From: Ifrita kowaldi
Lineage: Eukaryota; Chordata; Aves; Passeriformes; Cinclosomatidae
Assembly (NCBI GenBank): GCA_013398055.1
Contig: VZRS01007512.1
Location: forward strand, 4,199-68,198
Reading direction: 5' to 3'
Length of the DNA: 64,000 nucleotides
Below the pieces are notes generated by a model, which was given only the letters and a program-made list of their open reading frames with translations, was not told the DNA's origin and ran no database searches. A program made the translations under genes and the position numbers. Shown piece by piece: positions 37,385 through 49,714 of the stretch; the first letter of the stretch is position 1, and the number at the start of each line of letters is the position of its first letter.

Positions 37385-38631
37385 CGCAGGCACAAGTCAA
37401 CATGGGTTCACAAAGGAAAAGTCCTGTTTAACTAATCTGATATCCTTCTCTAATAAGCTCACTCATCTAGTGCATGAATGGAAGGTGGTGAATGTAGTTT
37501 TTCTTGATTTTAGTAAGGCCTTTAATACTGTCCTTCACGTCATCTTCCTGTACAAGTTGTCCAACTGTGGGATGAGCAGGTTCACGGCGTGCCAACGTGA
37601 GGAACCAGCAGAAGAGCAGGGCTCAAGGGGTTGCAGGGAATGGGGCCATATCTGGTTGGTGACTTGTCCCCAGCAGCGACAGCCAGTGCTGTTCAATGTA
37701 TTTATCAACAATCTGGATTCAGGATTGAATGCAGTGTTAGCAAGTTTGCTGATGATACCAAACTGGGAGGTGCTGTTGACTCTCTTTAGGGACAAGAGGA
37801 CTTACAGAGGGATCTAGATAGACTGGATCACTGGACAATGATTAACAGGATTAAATTTATCGAGTCTAAATGCCATATTCTGCACATAGGATTGGAAATG
37901 ATGCACACAGGTATGAATTTGGAGAGGACTGGCTGCAGAGCAGCCCTGCAGAAAGGATCTGGGGGTGCTGGTTGACAACAGTTTCAGTAGCAGTCAGCAG
38001 GGACCCCAGGCAGCCAAGAGGGCAAATCCCATTCTGGGATGCATCAAACACAGCTTCGCCAGTCACTCCAAACCAGTTGATTATCCCACTGATCTCAGTG
38101 CTGGTGGAGCCCCATCTGGAGTACTACTTGTAGTTCTGAGCTCCACAATTCAAGAAGGATGTGAAGGTCCTTGAATGTGTCCAGTGAAAGGGCTGGAAAG
38201 AATGTCCAGTGAAGAGTGGATGAGGACTTTGGACAAGTTCAGTTTGGAGAAAATGAAGATGACAGGTGACCTCATTGCTCTCCACAGCTTCCTGAGGAGG
38301 TAGAGAGGGAGGTTCTGAGCTCTTCTTCCTAGGGTCCAGTGATAGGATATGCAGAAAGGGCTCAAAGCTGCATCAGGTTAGGTTCTGACTAAATATTAGG
38401 AATCCTTTCTCTACCCAGAGGCTGGTCAAACCCTGGAACAGGCTTCCTGGAGAGGAGGTTGATGTCCCAAGCCTGTCAGTGTCTACGAGGCATTTGGACA
38501 ATGCCCTTAATAACAGGGGTTGATATTTGATCAGGCTTGAATTGTTTAGGCAATTGGACTGGATGATTGTTATAGGTCCCTTCCAAGTGAAATATTCTGT
38601 TCTAGTCTATATTATATTCTGTTCTGTTCTG
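37385..38631 (+). mobile_element. CR1 LINE, 1.2 kb, carrying a broken reverse transcriptase
   Basis: The copy begins inside the reverse transcriptase part of ORF2 and runs to the 3' tail. Landmarks in order are CATGGGTTCACAAAGGAAAA, the RT region, a C-terminal region (GAGCCCCATCTGGAGTACTA), the 3' UTR motif CCTGGAACAGGCTTCCTGGA, and GGCAATTGGACTGGATGATT with CCTTCCAAGTGAAATATTCT. The tail is built from ATTCTGTTCT-like repeats (38593-38631) instead of the ATTCTATG repeats seen in the other copies here, so it belongs to a different CR1 subfamily. Its 5' limit near 37385 is approximate because similarity fades upstream. Confidence 0.93.
37470..38170 (+). pseudogene. Frameshifted CR1 reverse transcriptase fragment
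   Basis: The non-LTR reverse transcriptase of CR1 copies its RNA at the target site. Here the first part is readable in one frame (37470-37790) with FLDFSKAFNTV, a conserved RT motif, followed by VLFNVFINNLDSGL. The catalytic Phe-Ala-Asp-Asp motif is present at 37745-37759 but in another frame. The segment containing EFGEDWLQSSPAER (about 37915) lies in a third frame, and QAAKRANPILGCIKHS (about 38005) in the first again. At least three to four frameshifts and several stops therefore separate conserved blocks, so no active enzyme can be made. The bases between the RT motifs are otherwise colinear with CR1 ORF2, and no foreign insertion is seen. Confidence 0.9.
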
Positions 38632-41379
38632 AAGATGCAATGCAGATACACAGTTCAAGAACCACAGTAGATGTCAGCAAGACAAAACTCAGTTCTTCCA
38701 CTTTGCATTGCACTACCTGCTGATGGAGATGTACCACAAGCATTAAAAAGAAATCTAAAAAAACCAAACAAAAAATTCTTCTGAAACACATGCCTATCAT
38801 TTGTGTAATACATTTCTGACACACTTATTTGTGCATTCTCACAAAATGCATTCTCATCAGTTGTAAATAATGTGGTCACTCTAGGTTTATTCCCAAAAAA
38901 ACATTTATTTCACAACCTCATGTATATATGTATGCAGAAAATAGGCAGAGATTTAATATATTACTTAGACAAATGTTGTAAGTACCTAATCACTAAGTAA
39001 AGGTAGTCTCTCAGTGATTTCACTGGAAGTTGAATTCTATATAGCCCTTAAGCAATCATTGACAAGCAAATAGTAACGCACAATTCAAAGAAAGAACATG
39101 AATTTACGCACCATTTTTCACCAATATGGAATATATTTTCTTATATTTCTTGCTATTGTAATTAAGAATTTTACATTTTCATTAAAGGCCTATAGTTCAC
39201 ATTTAAGTATGGAGATGCTTTGAAAACCAGCTGGTAAAAAAACTAAACAGTTTATTTTATTTGTTTATTTCCTTTAGAAAACAGAAGGGAATGCAAAGAA
39301 AAGTTCCTGCAACTTATTTTGCACCAGGCTGTAAGATCTCTGCCATGCATTGGCCCACAAATTCCACCATTTACATTTTTGTTGGTAAACTAATGAAAGA
39401 TCAGTGAGCTGTAACAGTTTACAGTTCAAACAAGCCAAAAGCATTTATGTATGAGATGTATCCGTGGCTTTCATGCACTGCTTTATCAGTAGGAGTTAAC
39501 AAGGAGAGCCATGGTTTCCCCATGCAGAGCCAACATTCCACTCATTCCAGTGGAGAGTAACGCTACTGAGGTTACGGACATCTCTTCTGATGTTTCAAGC
39601 TTCAATTAGAGATACGGTTGGCAGGCAGCAAAAGCCTGAGCAGTATAAAAGACCCAGAAACTGATATAGGAGCTTAAATTAATAAAGGGTTTCATTCCAT
39701 TGTATTAACCCCTCCTTTTCGCAGTGAATTCACGGAGCTCCCTGTTGCTGCAGTGACAGACTTCAGCAGCAAAACTGAGCAGACGTTCTTTGTGTACAAT
39801 GTACATCTTCAAGTTTAAAACAAATTACATCATAGCGTGAAAATCAGGAATAGTCATGAGATACAGGCATGGATTTATGTGGGAGCAGCAGGAAGACTAT
39901 TTTGGCAGCAAGTTTTATCTATAACCCAACCACAAGGTGGTAAAAATTAAATACATTTGTCAATAGCCACTGATGCAAGCCAAATATGGTATTGCTTAGA
40001 GAAAATATACACTTTGAGTGCTGACAACAGAACCCATCCTCAAGGCAGGCTGCATTTAGGTAGCACACCTGTGTACAGCATTAGGCCACAACAGTAACTT
40101 GGCAAACTTTAGTCCCTTTTCCTCTCCATGTCTGCACAAACTTGGAATCAAATATTCTCCCTGCAGCGAGGTCCGTGTACATGTTTTGTGTGTTGTGTTA
40201 ATTTTAGTACTTGGCTGGTAGTAAGTTCACAGCAGTAATAGTATTATAAACAAAATGAAAAGGCCACCTCCCATCTCAGATAAAAACAAAACAAAAAGAG
40301 CCCAAACAATTAATATGAGTTGAAATAAATTCTGCATACCATGAAGATACTATTTGTATGAAATTACAAGTGACTTGAAAATTCAAAAACCTATTCCCCT
40401 TAACTTCAAAGAGCAGGTGTATTTAATATGTCAAAATACTAAGTATACCTTCTAAATCTGGTGTCCTTATTCCAGCACGTTGACAGCAAGATTAGGGAAG
40501 AAAACAAAAACTAAGATATGACATCATTAAGATGATATGACAATGCCAGGAAGGACACGAACAACTTGAAGTCAGTGGATTTCTGAAATAGAAGCTCTGT
40601 CAAAATGTCATAATTTAGATTTTAGAGAGGAAGGGAGAAGTACTTCTAGTGCAGAGTTAAGAGATTCTTTTAACAAGGAAAGGCAGAAGTCAGTAAAAAA
40701 TGCCTTATTAAATTAAAGGTTTCTTCCCTGTTTTCTGTAGGAAGTGAAAACAAAGTGCCAGATTCCTGTCCCTGCTAATGTCCGATTGTACAAGCAGCAA
40801 AATATCAGTCAGAACTTCGGGTTTCGTGTAATGCTTAATGCCCTTCGGCTTTAAAGGAGATGCCAAAGGAGAGCATTGCTCCCTTCACTTTTTGGATGAA
40901 CTTTGGCCTATTCCTGCAGTTCTTGTCTCAGGCAAGGCTCCTGGTAGTGCCACAATGTCAGCCATGCTCATCCTGAGGACTGAGCTAAGGTGGGTCGGAA
41001 CAGCTCCTGACTTCAGGGGATCAGGTCCCCTTTTGCTAACAGGACATGTATGAGAGCTAGAACATTTGCCTGGGGAAACAAAAATTTTCTTCCTGTCATA
41101 TAAACAAAGTACCAGCAGCCAGATATCACCTTAAAAAATAGTAAACTGCAAAATGCTCGGAGACAAAACAAGATTAATGACTTTTTTGGGGTGAGGGGTG
41201 GGGGAAGGAACAGAGCTAGAAAAGGAGTGCAGAAGGCTTTTAAGCCTTAACTTCTAGTAAATAATTGGCAGCAAATGTCTAACAATTTATATGAGGGAAT
41301 AAAAATATTCATTGTGTGTGTATGTGTGTTGGCTTTGAATACCATGGTCACCCTCCAGCTAAGGAGCTGTTTACATCTG

Positions 41380-41620
41380 CCAGCCAGCAGCCAGACACCA
41401 GCGGGGAGCTGGCAGAGCCCTCGTGGGCTCATTGTGTGCGAGTCCAGCCAGGGAGCAGAGCCAAGGCTCCTGCTCCGGCTCTCCCCAGCAGCCAGAAGCA
41501 GCAGCTCCCTTGGAGAGCTAAAAATTACCTCCCTACCTGCAGCCTGAGCCCAGAAAGGAGCTGAGCTCAGGTTCAGAGGGATGCTGCTCCCCACCCTGCA
41601 CAGCCTCCCACGTGGCTCCT
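41380..41620. other. Internal GC-rich patch
   Basis: The stretch is rich in CCAGCAGCC- and GAGCAGAGCC-like words, with a handful of CpGs. Frames on both strands stay open for 80-115 codons, which is the expected effect of few AT-rich stop codons. It may be an unrecognised repeat or regulatory element. No splice-bounded exon is obvious. Confidence 0.4.
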
Positions 41621-42894
41621 GTGACTGTCAGTGCATGGCCTGCTAGGGGCTCTTTGTCAAAGTCTGATAGATTCCACTCAAAATTTTCAATGCCTTGAAG
41701 CTTCTGCCTGTGATTTACTAGCTCTTGGTTTATTACTGCAGTCGTTATATCCAAAGCAAAATAAAATTATCAGATTATCTCTCATTTTCTTAAATCTCCA
41801 AGAAAATTTATCTTGAGGTCAAATATGCTGTCAAATGGTATTTTTACTTACCTGTTTATTTCATTCAGATAAGTCCTCTGGAAGCAAGACATGAAAAATC
41901 ATTTTTGAACTCACTGGGAAATGAGGTGGAGAAGGGTGAGTTACAGCTGAAATTTTCACAAATTTGAAAGGTTTTTTGTATTTAGAACCAGGAAAAAAAT
42001 GAAGTTAGATTTCAAGACTGTTAGAAGAAAAATGTGAAATTTTAATGAGTTTTTATATAGTGTTTCCAAACACAGCAGTCAAGAATCAAGCAAAAATGAA
42101 TGAAATGGGCTTAAACATCAAATTTTACCTGTGATAAATTTGGAGTTCTTCGTATTTATGTCTATTTTAAAGCCCTGGGCATTTTTATTAATGATGATGG
42201 CTAGGAAACTTCTAATAAAAAACTGGAAAATCTTCTATGTCTAAGGGAAATGTATAATGTGAAAGAGAAGCATAAAGTTACAAAGCTCTGTAGACTGAAG
42301 TATTATCTAAAGTTTTGGAATTATGGAGCAGAGTACTAGAAATTTCTTTGTGATAAGAGATAATTTGGAGCTCTCATCACCAAAAATGTTGATGTCAGAT
42401 TTCAAAGTCTATAAAGTTTCATTTTGAAGGGTTTGGGGTTTGACTATAAAATCATTTAGAGCAGGGTACACTGCAGAAAGTGTTTAAGCTCAAACATGAC
42501 TATTAAAAAGAAGTGTTGTGATTTTTTTTTGTGGTTAGCCTTAGTGATAGATTAAGTCTGGTGCAGTTCAGAGCTCAGCACATGCTTTGTAAGTGCGGCG
42601 AGTGAGAAATCTCATGAAAGCAGAGAAGTTCATCCTGCTCCTATGGAGTTTCTGATGTTCTGATGGCAACAGGGAGAAAAATAGAGAAGGTCAAAAGCTC
42701 TATGCCCTGAGGCATTTCTGTGGAGTGAAAACTGTGCTAGGAGTAAGCTACTTCCAAGTTCCACAGGTTTCTGCAACTTTCACCTCTGAGAGGAAGTCCT
42801 CCAGAGTGCAGGAAAAATAAGATTAAAACAGAAAATAAAACTCCTTGAGCTATCTGAATACTTCATTCAGTAAGTGGATGAAAGATAATTTTTA

Positions 42895-42985
42895 AGTAGG
42901 TAGTGAATGACATTAGCAAATGGATGGATGGGAGCAGATGAGTGATGAGACAATGAGTAAGTGAGGAAGGAATGAGTAGTAGGTG
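42895..42985. repeat. Degenerate simple repeat (ATGG / TGAG words)
   Basis: Words such as GGATGGATGG, GATGAGTGATGAG and AATGAGTAAGTGAGG follow each other over about 90 bases. This is the pattern of a decayed tetranucleotide microsatellite. Confidence 0.6.
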
Positions 42986-43145
42986 TGATTTGAAAGGACA
43001 TAGCCCAGAGCTATCCTATAGCCTTAACAGGACTCTCCAGGAAAAGAAAAAAAGAAGCAGAGGAAGCACCTGAGTCACCTGCACCATCAGCTGTTGTCAA
43101 ATATTTCACTGGCTTTTTTCTTTCTTTTCTCCTTGGGTTTTTTTT

Positions 43146-43146
43146 N
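43146..43146. other. Single undetermined base (N)
   Basis: The base lies inside a T-dominated low-complexity tract (43139-43170). It is most likely a consensus-calling failure and not a real gap. Confidence 0.95.
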
Positions 43147-43980
43147 TGTTTTGTTTTTTTGGTTTTTTTAACATCAGCATCTTTGATGCAATGATTGTAC
43201 CAATTAGGCCTCTGAAATATACTGTCAGCCCTAATTTCAGTCCAACTAGGACTTACCTACAGACTCGTCTGAGAACTCGTGGCCTCTGAATGGAGCTCCT
43301 GGTTACGCACATGGACACCTCCAGCTCCAATAAACTTATGACTCAGTTTCTAAAAAGGCTCAGGCTTGTGCTCACTGGCCAGTTTAGCGGGGACAGCTGA
43401 GGCAGCACTCACAACTATCCCATCCATCTCCCAGCAGTGGCTGAGCAGAACAGAAGCCTGAACTACCTCTGTTTACAGTTTGTCCTATAGCCATAAACAG
43501 ACTCTGCTACTGGGGGTGTGTGAATGCTAATCATACAGTCAAATATATGCTGGAAATCACAGCAGTAGAGGATTGGATGTTAATCTTCTTTGTTATTATG
43601 GTTGAACTTTGAGCAGTGTGCAGCTGGGACAATGGCCACTTCCCAGCTAAATCTATTTCTAAATGCAAGTCAAAGCCAAGATTCAAACAGTCTCCAGATG
43701 AAGTCAATATACTGAAATCTTAGTTAGTTTCAGGCTGTTTTGTGATTGAGAGACTCTTGCATATTACCACAGATGGTAATAACCACTTAAAATTATTTGA
43801 AGTCAGTTTTTAAAATATCCTCTGAAACATAATTCTGTGGGACTGGAAGTGTAAATAATCCATGTTTATCAAACATTCCCATAGGAAACCTGATTTTCAT
43901 TTCTAGCATCATTTACCTGTAGTATTACTAACTTGGGACTGTAAAGAAGTGCATCAGAACAATATTTGAAAACAGTGTGG

Positions 43981-44011
43981 AACACTGAAAATGTCCAATT
44001 CTTTCAGTGTT
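43981..44011. repeat. Perfect 10-bp hairpin, AACACTGAAA / TTTCAGTGTT
   Basis: The arms 43981-43990 and 44002-44011 are exact reverse complements with an 11-base loop. Flanking GG and CC could extend the stem past a two-base bulge. No flanking tract indicates a terminator or a small RNA. Confidence 0.88.
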
Positions 44012-45879
44012 TTCCAAAGTACTGAAAACTATGGGTTTTATCTTAACCTTGTTTTACTTCTATACTGTTGACAACCTGAAGTAGAGTGTAACCTCCTTTA
44101 TAGCTGTATAGCTTACACAAAAATATCTGAAGTACCCAAATGATCCAGAAATTCCACTGTCAAAGGTAACACCTGTGCCTTTTGCATCCAGGTCTACTTT
44201 AAGGAGATTTAAGATTTCAGGCCTTCAGAGAGTAAGATTTCTGTATGAATGTGGGCAATGATGCATAATGAATTTAAAAACAAAAGGAGAGTAACATTTA
44301 GTTAAAAGCACTTTTGGATAAGACTACTTGTTTCTTGATGTCCATGACAAGCTCTGTAGCTTGGCATGTCTCCTTCTGTTGCTGCTCAGAAGATTTCCAT
44401 AGGTAAAGTGGAACCCGGTGAATGATGACACAGGGTAACAGAAAATCACTACCCACAGAGTGTTGCTTCAAGTACGTAAGCAAGACAGAAGTCACAAAGT
44501 TTTTCTTTCATTCCCATCTTTCGGTAGCAGAGAAGGGAGCTACATTAAAGGGGGAGAGAAAGAGAAAGAGCCTTTTTCAGAACAAAGGGAGAAGAAAGGA
44601 GGATACCTATTCAGCCATTCTTGAGGGGAAAAAAGGTTAAAGTGTTTTTTGAACCGAACACCAGATTAAGCAGTGAGTTATGATGTATATGAGTACTGTA
44701 TGCCACAACATAAAAGAGGAAAAGAGATTTTAAAATTACGACAATACATGAATGAACAACAACCATTTGCTATTCAGGACAAAAGTTAACATGAGATGCT
44801 TGCTAATTGTGAAAATAAAGATTTAAATAGAATTTGACAAAAAACTCCAAACACAACACTGTAAACTGCTAGTGTCACGTGTTTTGGACTACCACAAAGT
44901 TTATAAAGGATTGGGCAATAATACTGCACAGAGGTAAAGAGAGGATGAAATCACAGCTGCTCCAGCTCTATTGCTTGTTCAGTGGTCTTCAGTGAGAGTA
45001 AATGCAGACCTCTCTGCAGAAAAGTAGAGAGAAAAACAGGGGGCATTATTTTCTTCACATTGGTCAACAGTGAAATTAAAATCCTTAAATCTCTAACTTT
45101 TTTTGATTTTTATGACCTCATTAGCTCACCAATGCTTAGAGTAGAGAGTACTATGTAAACATAGTTCCTCTTCAGAAACAGCGCTGTTACTCAGGTAAGG
45201 TGTTTTTGTAAGAAAGCCAGTCTGGCACTCATCCTATTACAAAGCATCCCAGTGAAAGCAAATAGAAACCCACAGCTCACCAGAAAAAAAAAATCCATTC
45301 TGCTACTTGTGCTCTGCTACCTCCATCAGTAGGAAAGCGGAGTACGAAATGAGTCTTCTCGTGACGCACAGTTCAATATGGCTGCAGCGTTACAATGTGC
45401 TGCTTGAGTCATAACTGACAGGGTGCCAGCCTTACATTTGTTAGAGCAAACAGAGCTCAGCTTTAAATTTCCGTGCTGTTACACAACTGTGCTATTACTT
45501 AAAGGACTACTTGTACTCAAACAATAAAGGCCATCTACTTTCCTGTTACTGTGCTGATATAATTGTCCCTACTACAGGCACATTTCCATACACACACATA
45601 TGTAATTAAATACACACATACATCACAGCATTTTAACTGTTCTAATGGTATGCTCACTACTTGGCCTTCAAGGATCTGTCCTTGTTTTTACAGAAGTTTG
45701 AGACTTGAGGCTGCTGCAACAAGTGAGGGAAGAGGTGGCCATGTAGTCCAACTAACGACGTGATTCAATTCCCTACAAATCTCAGCAGTCAGCAGGATCC
45801 ACACCCTGAAATGTCAGAAGGGAACAGCTATATTCACTGCTGCTGGTTTCTCAAAAGGTGGTGCCATTATAACTTGTCT

Positions 45880-46490
45880 CTCACTTTCATTAACCAGTCA
45901 CTAGCACAGTCATTGGACTTACCAGGGCTCTATTGGCTTTGTGGGAGATGCCCACTGATAGCATGGTGTACAGAAAAAATACCTGCAGTAACGCTGTTTG
46001 GAGGACTGTTAGCAAACACAGTACTGCTGAGAGTAAGTTGGGCTCCAGGTTTCATTGGATCCCGGGTTACCTTGCAGTCTAGAAGTGACAGATCCCAGCG
46101 TCTGTCTCCAGGAAATCCCAGGAAATGGTTGTGCCTAGGTGTCAGCAATGTGGCCAGAAGGCAGGGCAAATGGACAGAGCCTCCTGAAACCCAAGGAGGA
46201 CTGGCCATGAGGCAGCTGCCAGCCTTTAGAAGCTGCAGCAACCAGCTTACTTCCTTTCAGAGCCTGAATCAAGATAGCAGTGCTATTCTAGTTCAGTTAA
46301 TCAGAGCAAATCATATGACTAATGATCATTCATTCAAGTATTTATCACTTCAGTATAATTTCTGCATAATATTATTGGGGTTGCACCTCAGGCATGATTG
46401 GATCTGACCCTTGGGGAGCATCTTTCAGCAAAGAGCTTAAAGAGCTTGAGAGCCTGAATACTAACAACAGGTGAGGCTGCTCTTGGCTTG
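45880..46490 (+). pseudogene. Probable decayed retroviral envelope (env) segment, gamma-type, broken
   Basis: The longest open frame of the window runs here: from an ATG at 45811 it is open for 198 codons to a stop at 46405. At 45925-45945 it encodes a Gly-Leu-Tyr-Trp-Leu-Cys-Gly stretch of the sort found late in the surface subunit of gamma-type retroviral Env. At 46180-46360 heptad-like Leu/Ala/Ser-rich coding is partly readable, though shifted in frame. Around 46403-46460, after a frame change, the bases resemble the region just beyond the conserved cysteine motif of the transmembrane subunit, with a Leu-Lys-Glu-Leu word. The cysteine motif itself is not preserved. Env would mediate membrane fusion for cell entry; this copy cannot, because of stops, frame changes and lost cysteines. 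No gag, pol or LTR was recognised beside it. The identification is by eye and could be wrong. Confidence 0.42.
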
Positions 46491-47438
46491 GAAGCAAGCA
46501 GAGGAACAAGGCACAACAGCTGTGAGAGAAAGCAGAAGCAACACAATTTGATATCGTCTCCAGACCGCCCCTTGAGGTCATCCCTGCAGACCCAGGGCTC
46601 TTCATCCCCCATGAAAGAAGCTAAGAAGGCTGGTAGAAGGGACTGTGAGCAGAGGGCCTGAACCTGACTGCCCTGAGGCATGTGCTGCTCTGGCTGTGAT
46701 GTGATACTGCTTGTAGGGCCCCTGCAAACGTACTCTTCGGGTGGCTGTGCTCCAGCTTTCCACATTGCCATATGTTCCCCCATGCAAGCAGCACAAACAC
46801 TTGTGACGTCTTCTTTCCTCAAGGAATCCAAGGAAGTTTGTGCCTCAGACAGACCTACTCCAGCAGGATTGAAGTGAAGGAATAAAGCAAATTGAAAGGT
46901 AGTCAAATGACAGTATGTCTTGAGCATCCCAAGCTCATTTTTGTGCTTTTTTTTTTCAATCCAAATGCTGGTAAGCAGAATTTCTGAGATTATTGTGCCA
47001 TAGAACTTTTCTCCTACTTAAGGTTTTGATGGAGTTTAACTTTCACCTGATTTTTCTTACGACATACCTGCTCGGGGACAATTAACTCTGGGAAAATCCT
47101 GCTATCATACCAGTATTTCTGGATTTCTCTACAGCCTTTCCATCAGCACAGTTGTCTCTCCCATTTCACTTTTGTGTGTTTTTCTAGGCAAGTGAACTGC
47201 AATCATTTCTCCAGTCCAGCTCCTTCCCTAGCCTTTCCCACTAGTTGCTTGTGGTTCAGGCTAAGAAGACTTGTCCTACCAAATGTGTATGAGGGTTGGA
47301 GGGAAGAAAGGTGTATCCTTTCTCAGCTCCCTAAGACAAGTTGCCATTCTGTCAGATTACTTCAGGGTTTTGGTTTTTTTTCAGAAGCTGTTGCTACTGG
47401 TCTCCACAAAGGCCGCAGTCTACCTTTCCTTCACCTCA

Positions 47439-47468
47439 CTGTGATAGGGTAAGCAGGGCCTATCACAG
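47439..47468. repeat. Perfect 10-bp hairpin, CTGTGATAGG / CCTATCACAG
   Basis: The arms 47439-47448 and 47459-47468 pair exactly around a ten-base loop. CCTC just outside on the left and GAGG on the right (one and two bases out) could lengthen the stem to 14 pairs. It is shorter than a usual microRNA precursor. Confidence 0.88.
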
Positions 47469-49714
47469 AAGAGGAAGGACTAGAGACAAGAATGTAATAC
47501 AGACAGAAGAATTACTCTTTGGCCTATTGTTGAAGGCACAAGAGAGTATTTGTGGATTCCAGTCCCTTCCTAGCTTAAGTTCTGTGTTTTAAATAAACTA
47601 GCCATGGGTTGACATATAGAAGTTGTACTGGAAACAGGAACAAAGCACTCCATGCTTTCAAATCAAGGCAGTACCTAAATGGGAATCTAAATTTGCGGGC
47701 TTGGTCATTTGAATTTTTTTGAGGTTCTGATCCCTAAATCCTGTCTTATATCTTAGACCAACTTGTAGCAGTGCCTCTTTGTGACTCCTATCATAGAGCA
47801 GGAAGTTTCTACCATGTTTATTGTTGACCAGTTTTGTGGAAGTTTAGCAATGAATAGCACAGCAAATATTAAACAACAGTAAGACCTACTTATTGTTGTA
47901 AGAAACAGGTTAGATGGCCATCAAATAAACAAGAACAATTAACATGCCTGTCTTCCAGCCCTAACATCTGTCTGGGAAATCCTTGGTACCCAAGTACAAT
48001 TTCAGCATTTTTCTCTACTTCTACTGATGTCTCATCCTCATAGGAGGAATTTAACTTCAAATTCTACCTCATTCTCTTCAGAACTGAGTCCTCTCTGCTA
48101 GATAATCTAATGTCTCATCATTTTGGGTCACATTCAGACAGCTGTTACGAGGTCCATGCTCTCAAAGTGCCATGTGGCCAGAGGGTTGTCTTTTCCCTTC
48201 AAGAACTCCCTACATAAAAAGAGCAGGATCAAAGTCTTCTGGTACGATTTAAAGGTCAGAAATTGTCAGCCCTGTGTTTGTACACAGATAATGTTTTGCC
48301 TGGACAAGCCATCATGATGCACATAGAGGGCAGTGCCATGGTTACTCTCCTCCTTCAGGCTACAGCTGGTATTTGGTGTTTGTTAGTAGGAAAGGAGCCA
48401 ATGATTCAGTTACCCAGTTATCATTGTGTCTCCACAGGGGCTCTCACAGAGCAGCAGCACAGCCGTCCCTTCCCTCTTGCCCTCCCAGCACGCGGCACGA
48501 GGTGCCTCCAGCTGCCCCCTTCACACAGCCACACAACAGGCATATGACTCCCACCCCTGGCTCACTGCCACCCATCACTTGGCCCAGTTCATGGTATCTC
48601 ACAGTCATGGAAGTAACTGCACAGCGTGTACTTGCATTCCTGGGAAGTCTGCTTAGGCTTCTGGACAGCATGCATTTCATGAGATATGGCATGTACAGTT
48701 TCTGCTGTTCAGGGTATGTGTGCACATTAAAATAAAGCTGTCTGTAAGTGTTTGTGTGTGCTTGTCTGGGGATAACTCTGTGCAGAACTAGGATTTAGGG
48801 CAAAAGTAAGAGAAGCACGGCCAGTGGGCATTTTAAAAAGTATGACTCTTAATAAAGTGATGATAGTCCTATTTTTAATTTGGCTTCTGTGTCTGCTCAG
48901 TAATGATTTTTCATAACGATTTATTGGCCCTGGCTTTTTACTGTGGTCATCCTGCTAACACTTGAGAAACGATAAAAAGCTTTGGTCCTAAACTATAGTG
49001 CTTTATAGATGTCTTCTGGAGAGAAATATCAAAAAGTGTCGTGGGTTAGCCAGATTTTTTTGGCTGTTTCATTTCTGCTTGGCTCAAGGCTTACTTATTA
49101 GACATTTTCACATTCACATCCCTGGCAATGGAAGAGCTGTACATTTAAAAATTTGGCACATGCACAAAGATGTGCACCGACATTCACAAAACATTTCCTA
49201 AGGTTGTAGCTGCTTGAATTTCAGCTCCTTAATTAGCCAGATGCCTTTGAGAAGACATTTTCAGCGTTCTTTTCACAGTTGACTGTTCTATCTTAAAGGC
49301 TTCTCTGAAGATTAGATTTACAGTGGGGCTGGACCTGATATATCCATGTATTTCCAGACTGGTTCTCAATTAAAAGTTTTGCCCTGGTTGAAGAAGACTG
49401 ATTAATAATCAACAAATCATTAAAAATGATGCAAAAGTCAGGTATAAAGCCAGCACAAGCCAGAACATGTTGGTCTTATGTGTGAGTAGTCAGTCTGACA
49501 CTATCAGAAAACAACATTCTTAGTGCATGTGTAGGGATAATCATTAGGTCTGCCTTGTCTCAGAGGCACTGTCCTCAGGGTGCTTGTTCTGCATGGTAGG
49601 AGTGCAGAATTTCTTGGAGACAAATACAGAAGCCTTCCTCCATCCTGAAAACCTTAAAAAATTTTGTCTAGACAAGAGAACATTTTTGGCATAATTATCC
49701 TCTTGCATTTTAAT

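Larger units (their letters stand above)
38632..45879. other. Non-coding stretch; includes a GC-rich patch and one unresolved base
   Basis: No exon or repeat family is recognised. Notable points are a GC-rich patch at 41380-41620, a degenerate tetranucleotide-like tract of ATGG/TGAG words at about 42895-42985, an N in a T-rich run at 43146, a perfect hairpin at 43981-44011, and a purine-rich strand at about 44545-44605. Open frames (up to 115 codons over the GC-rich patch) overlap on both strands and look like chance. Confidence 0.6.

Noticed and set aside
45735..45790. GTAGTCCAACTAACG resembling the reversed CR1 end
   Set aside because: Only about ten bases resemble CR1, and neither the preceding tail repeat nor the following landmarks are present.
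46388..46927. 179-codon minus-strand open frame
   Set aside because: It overlaps the env-like relic in antisense, has no recognisable domain and no start-site support.
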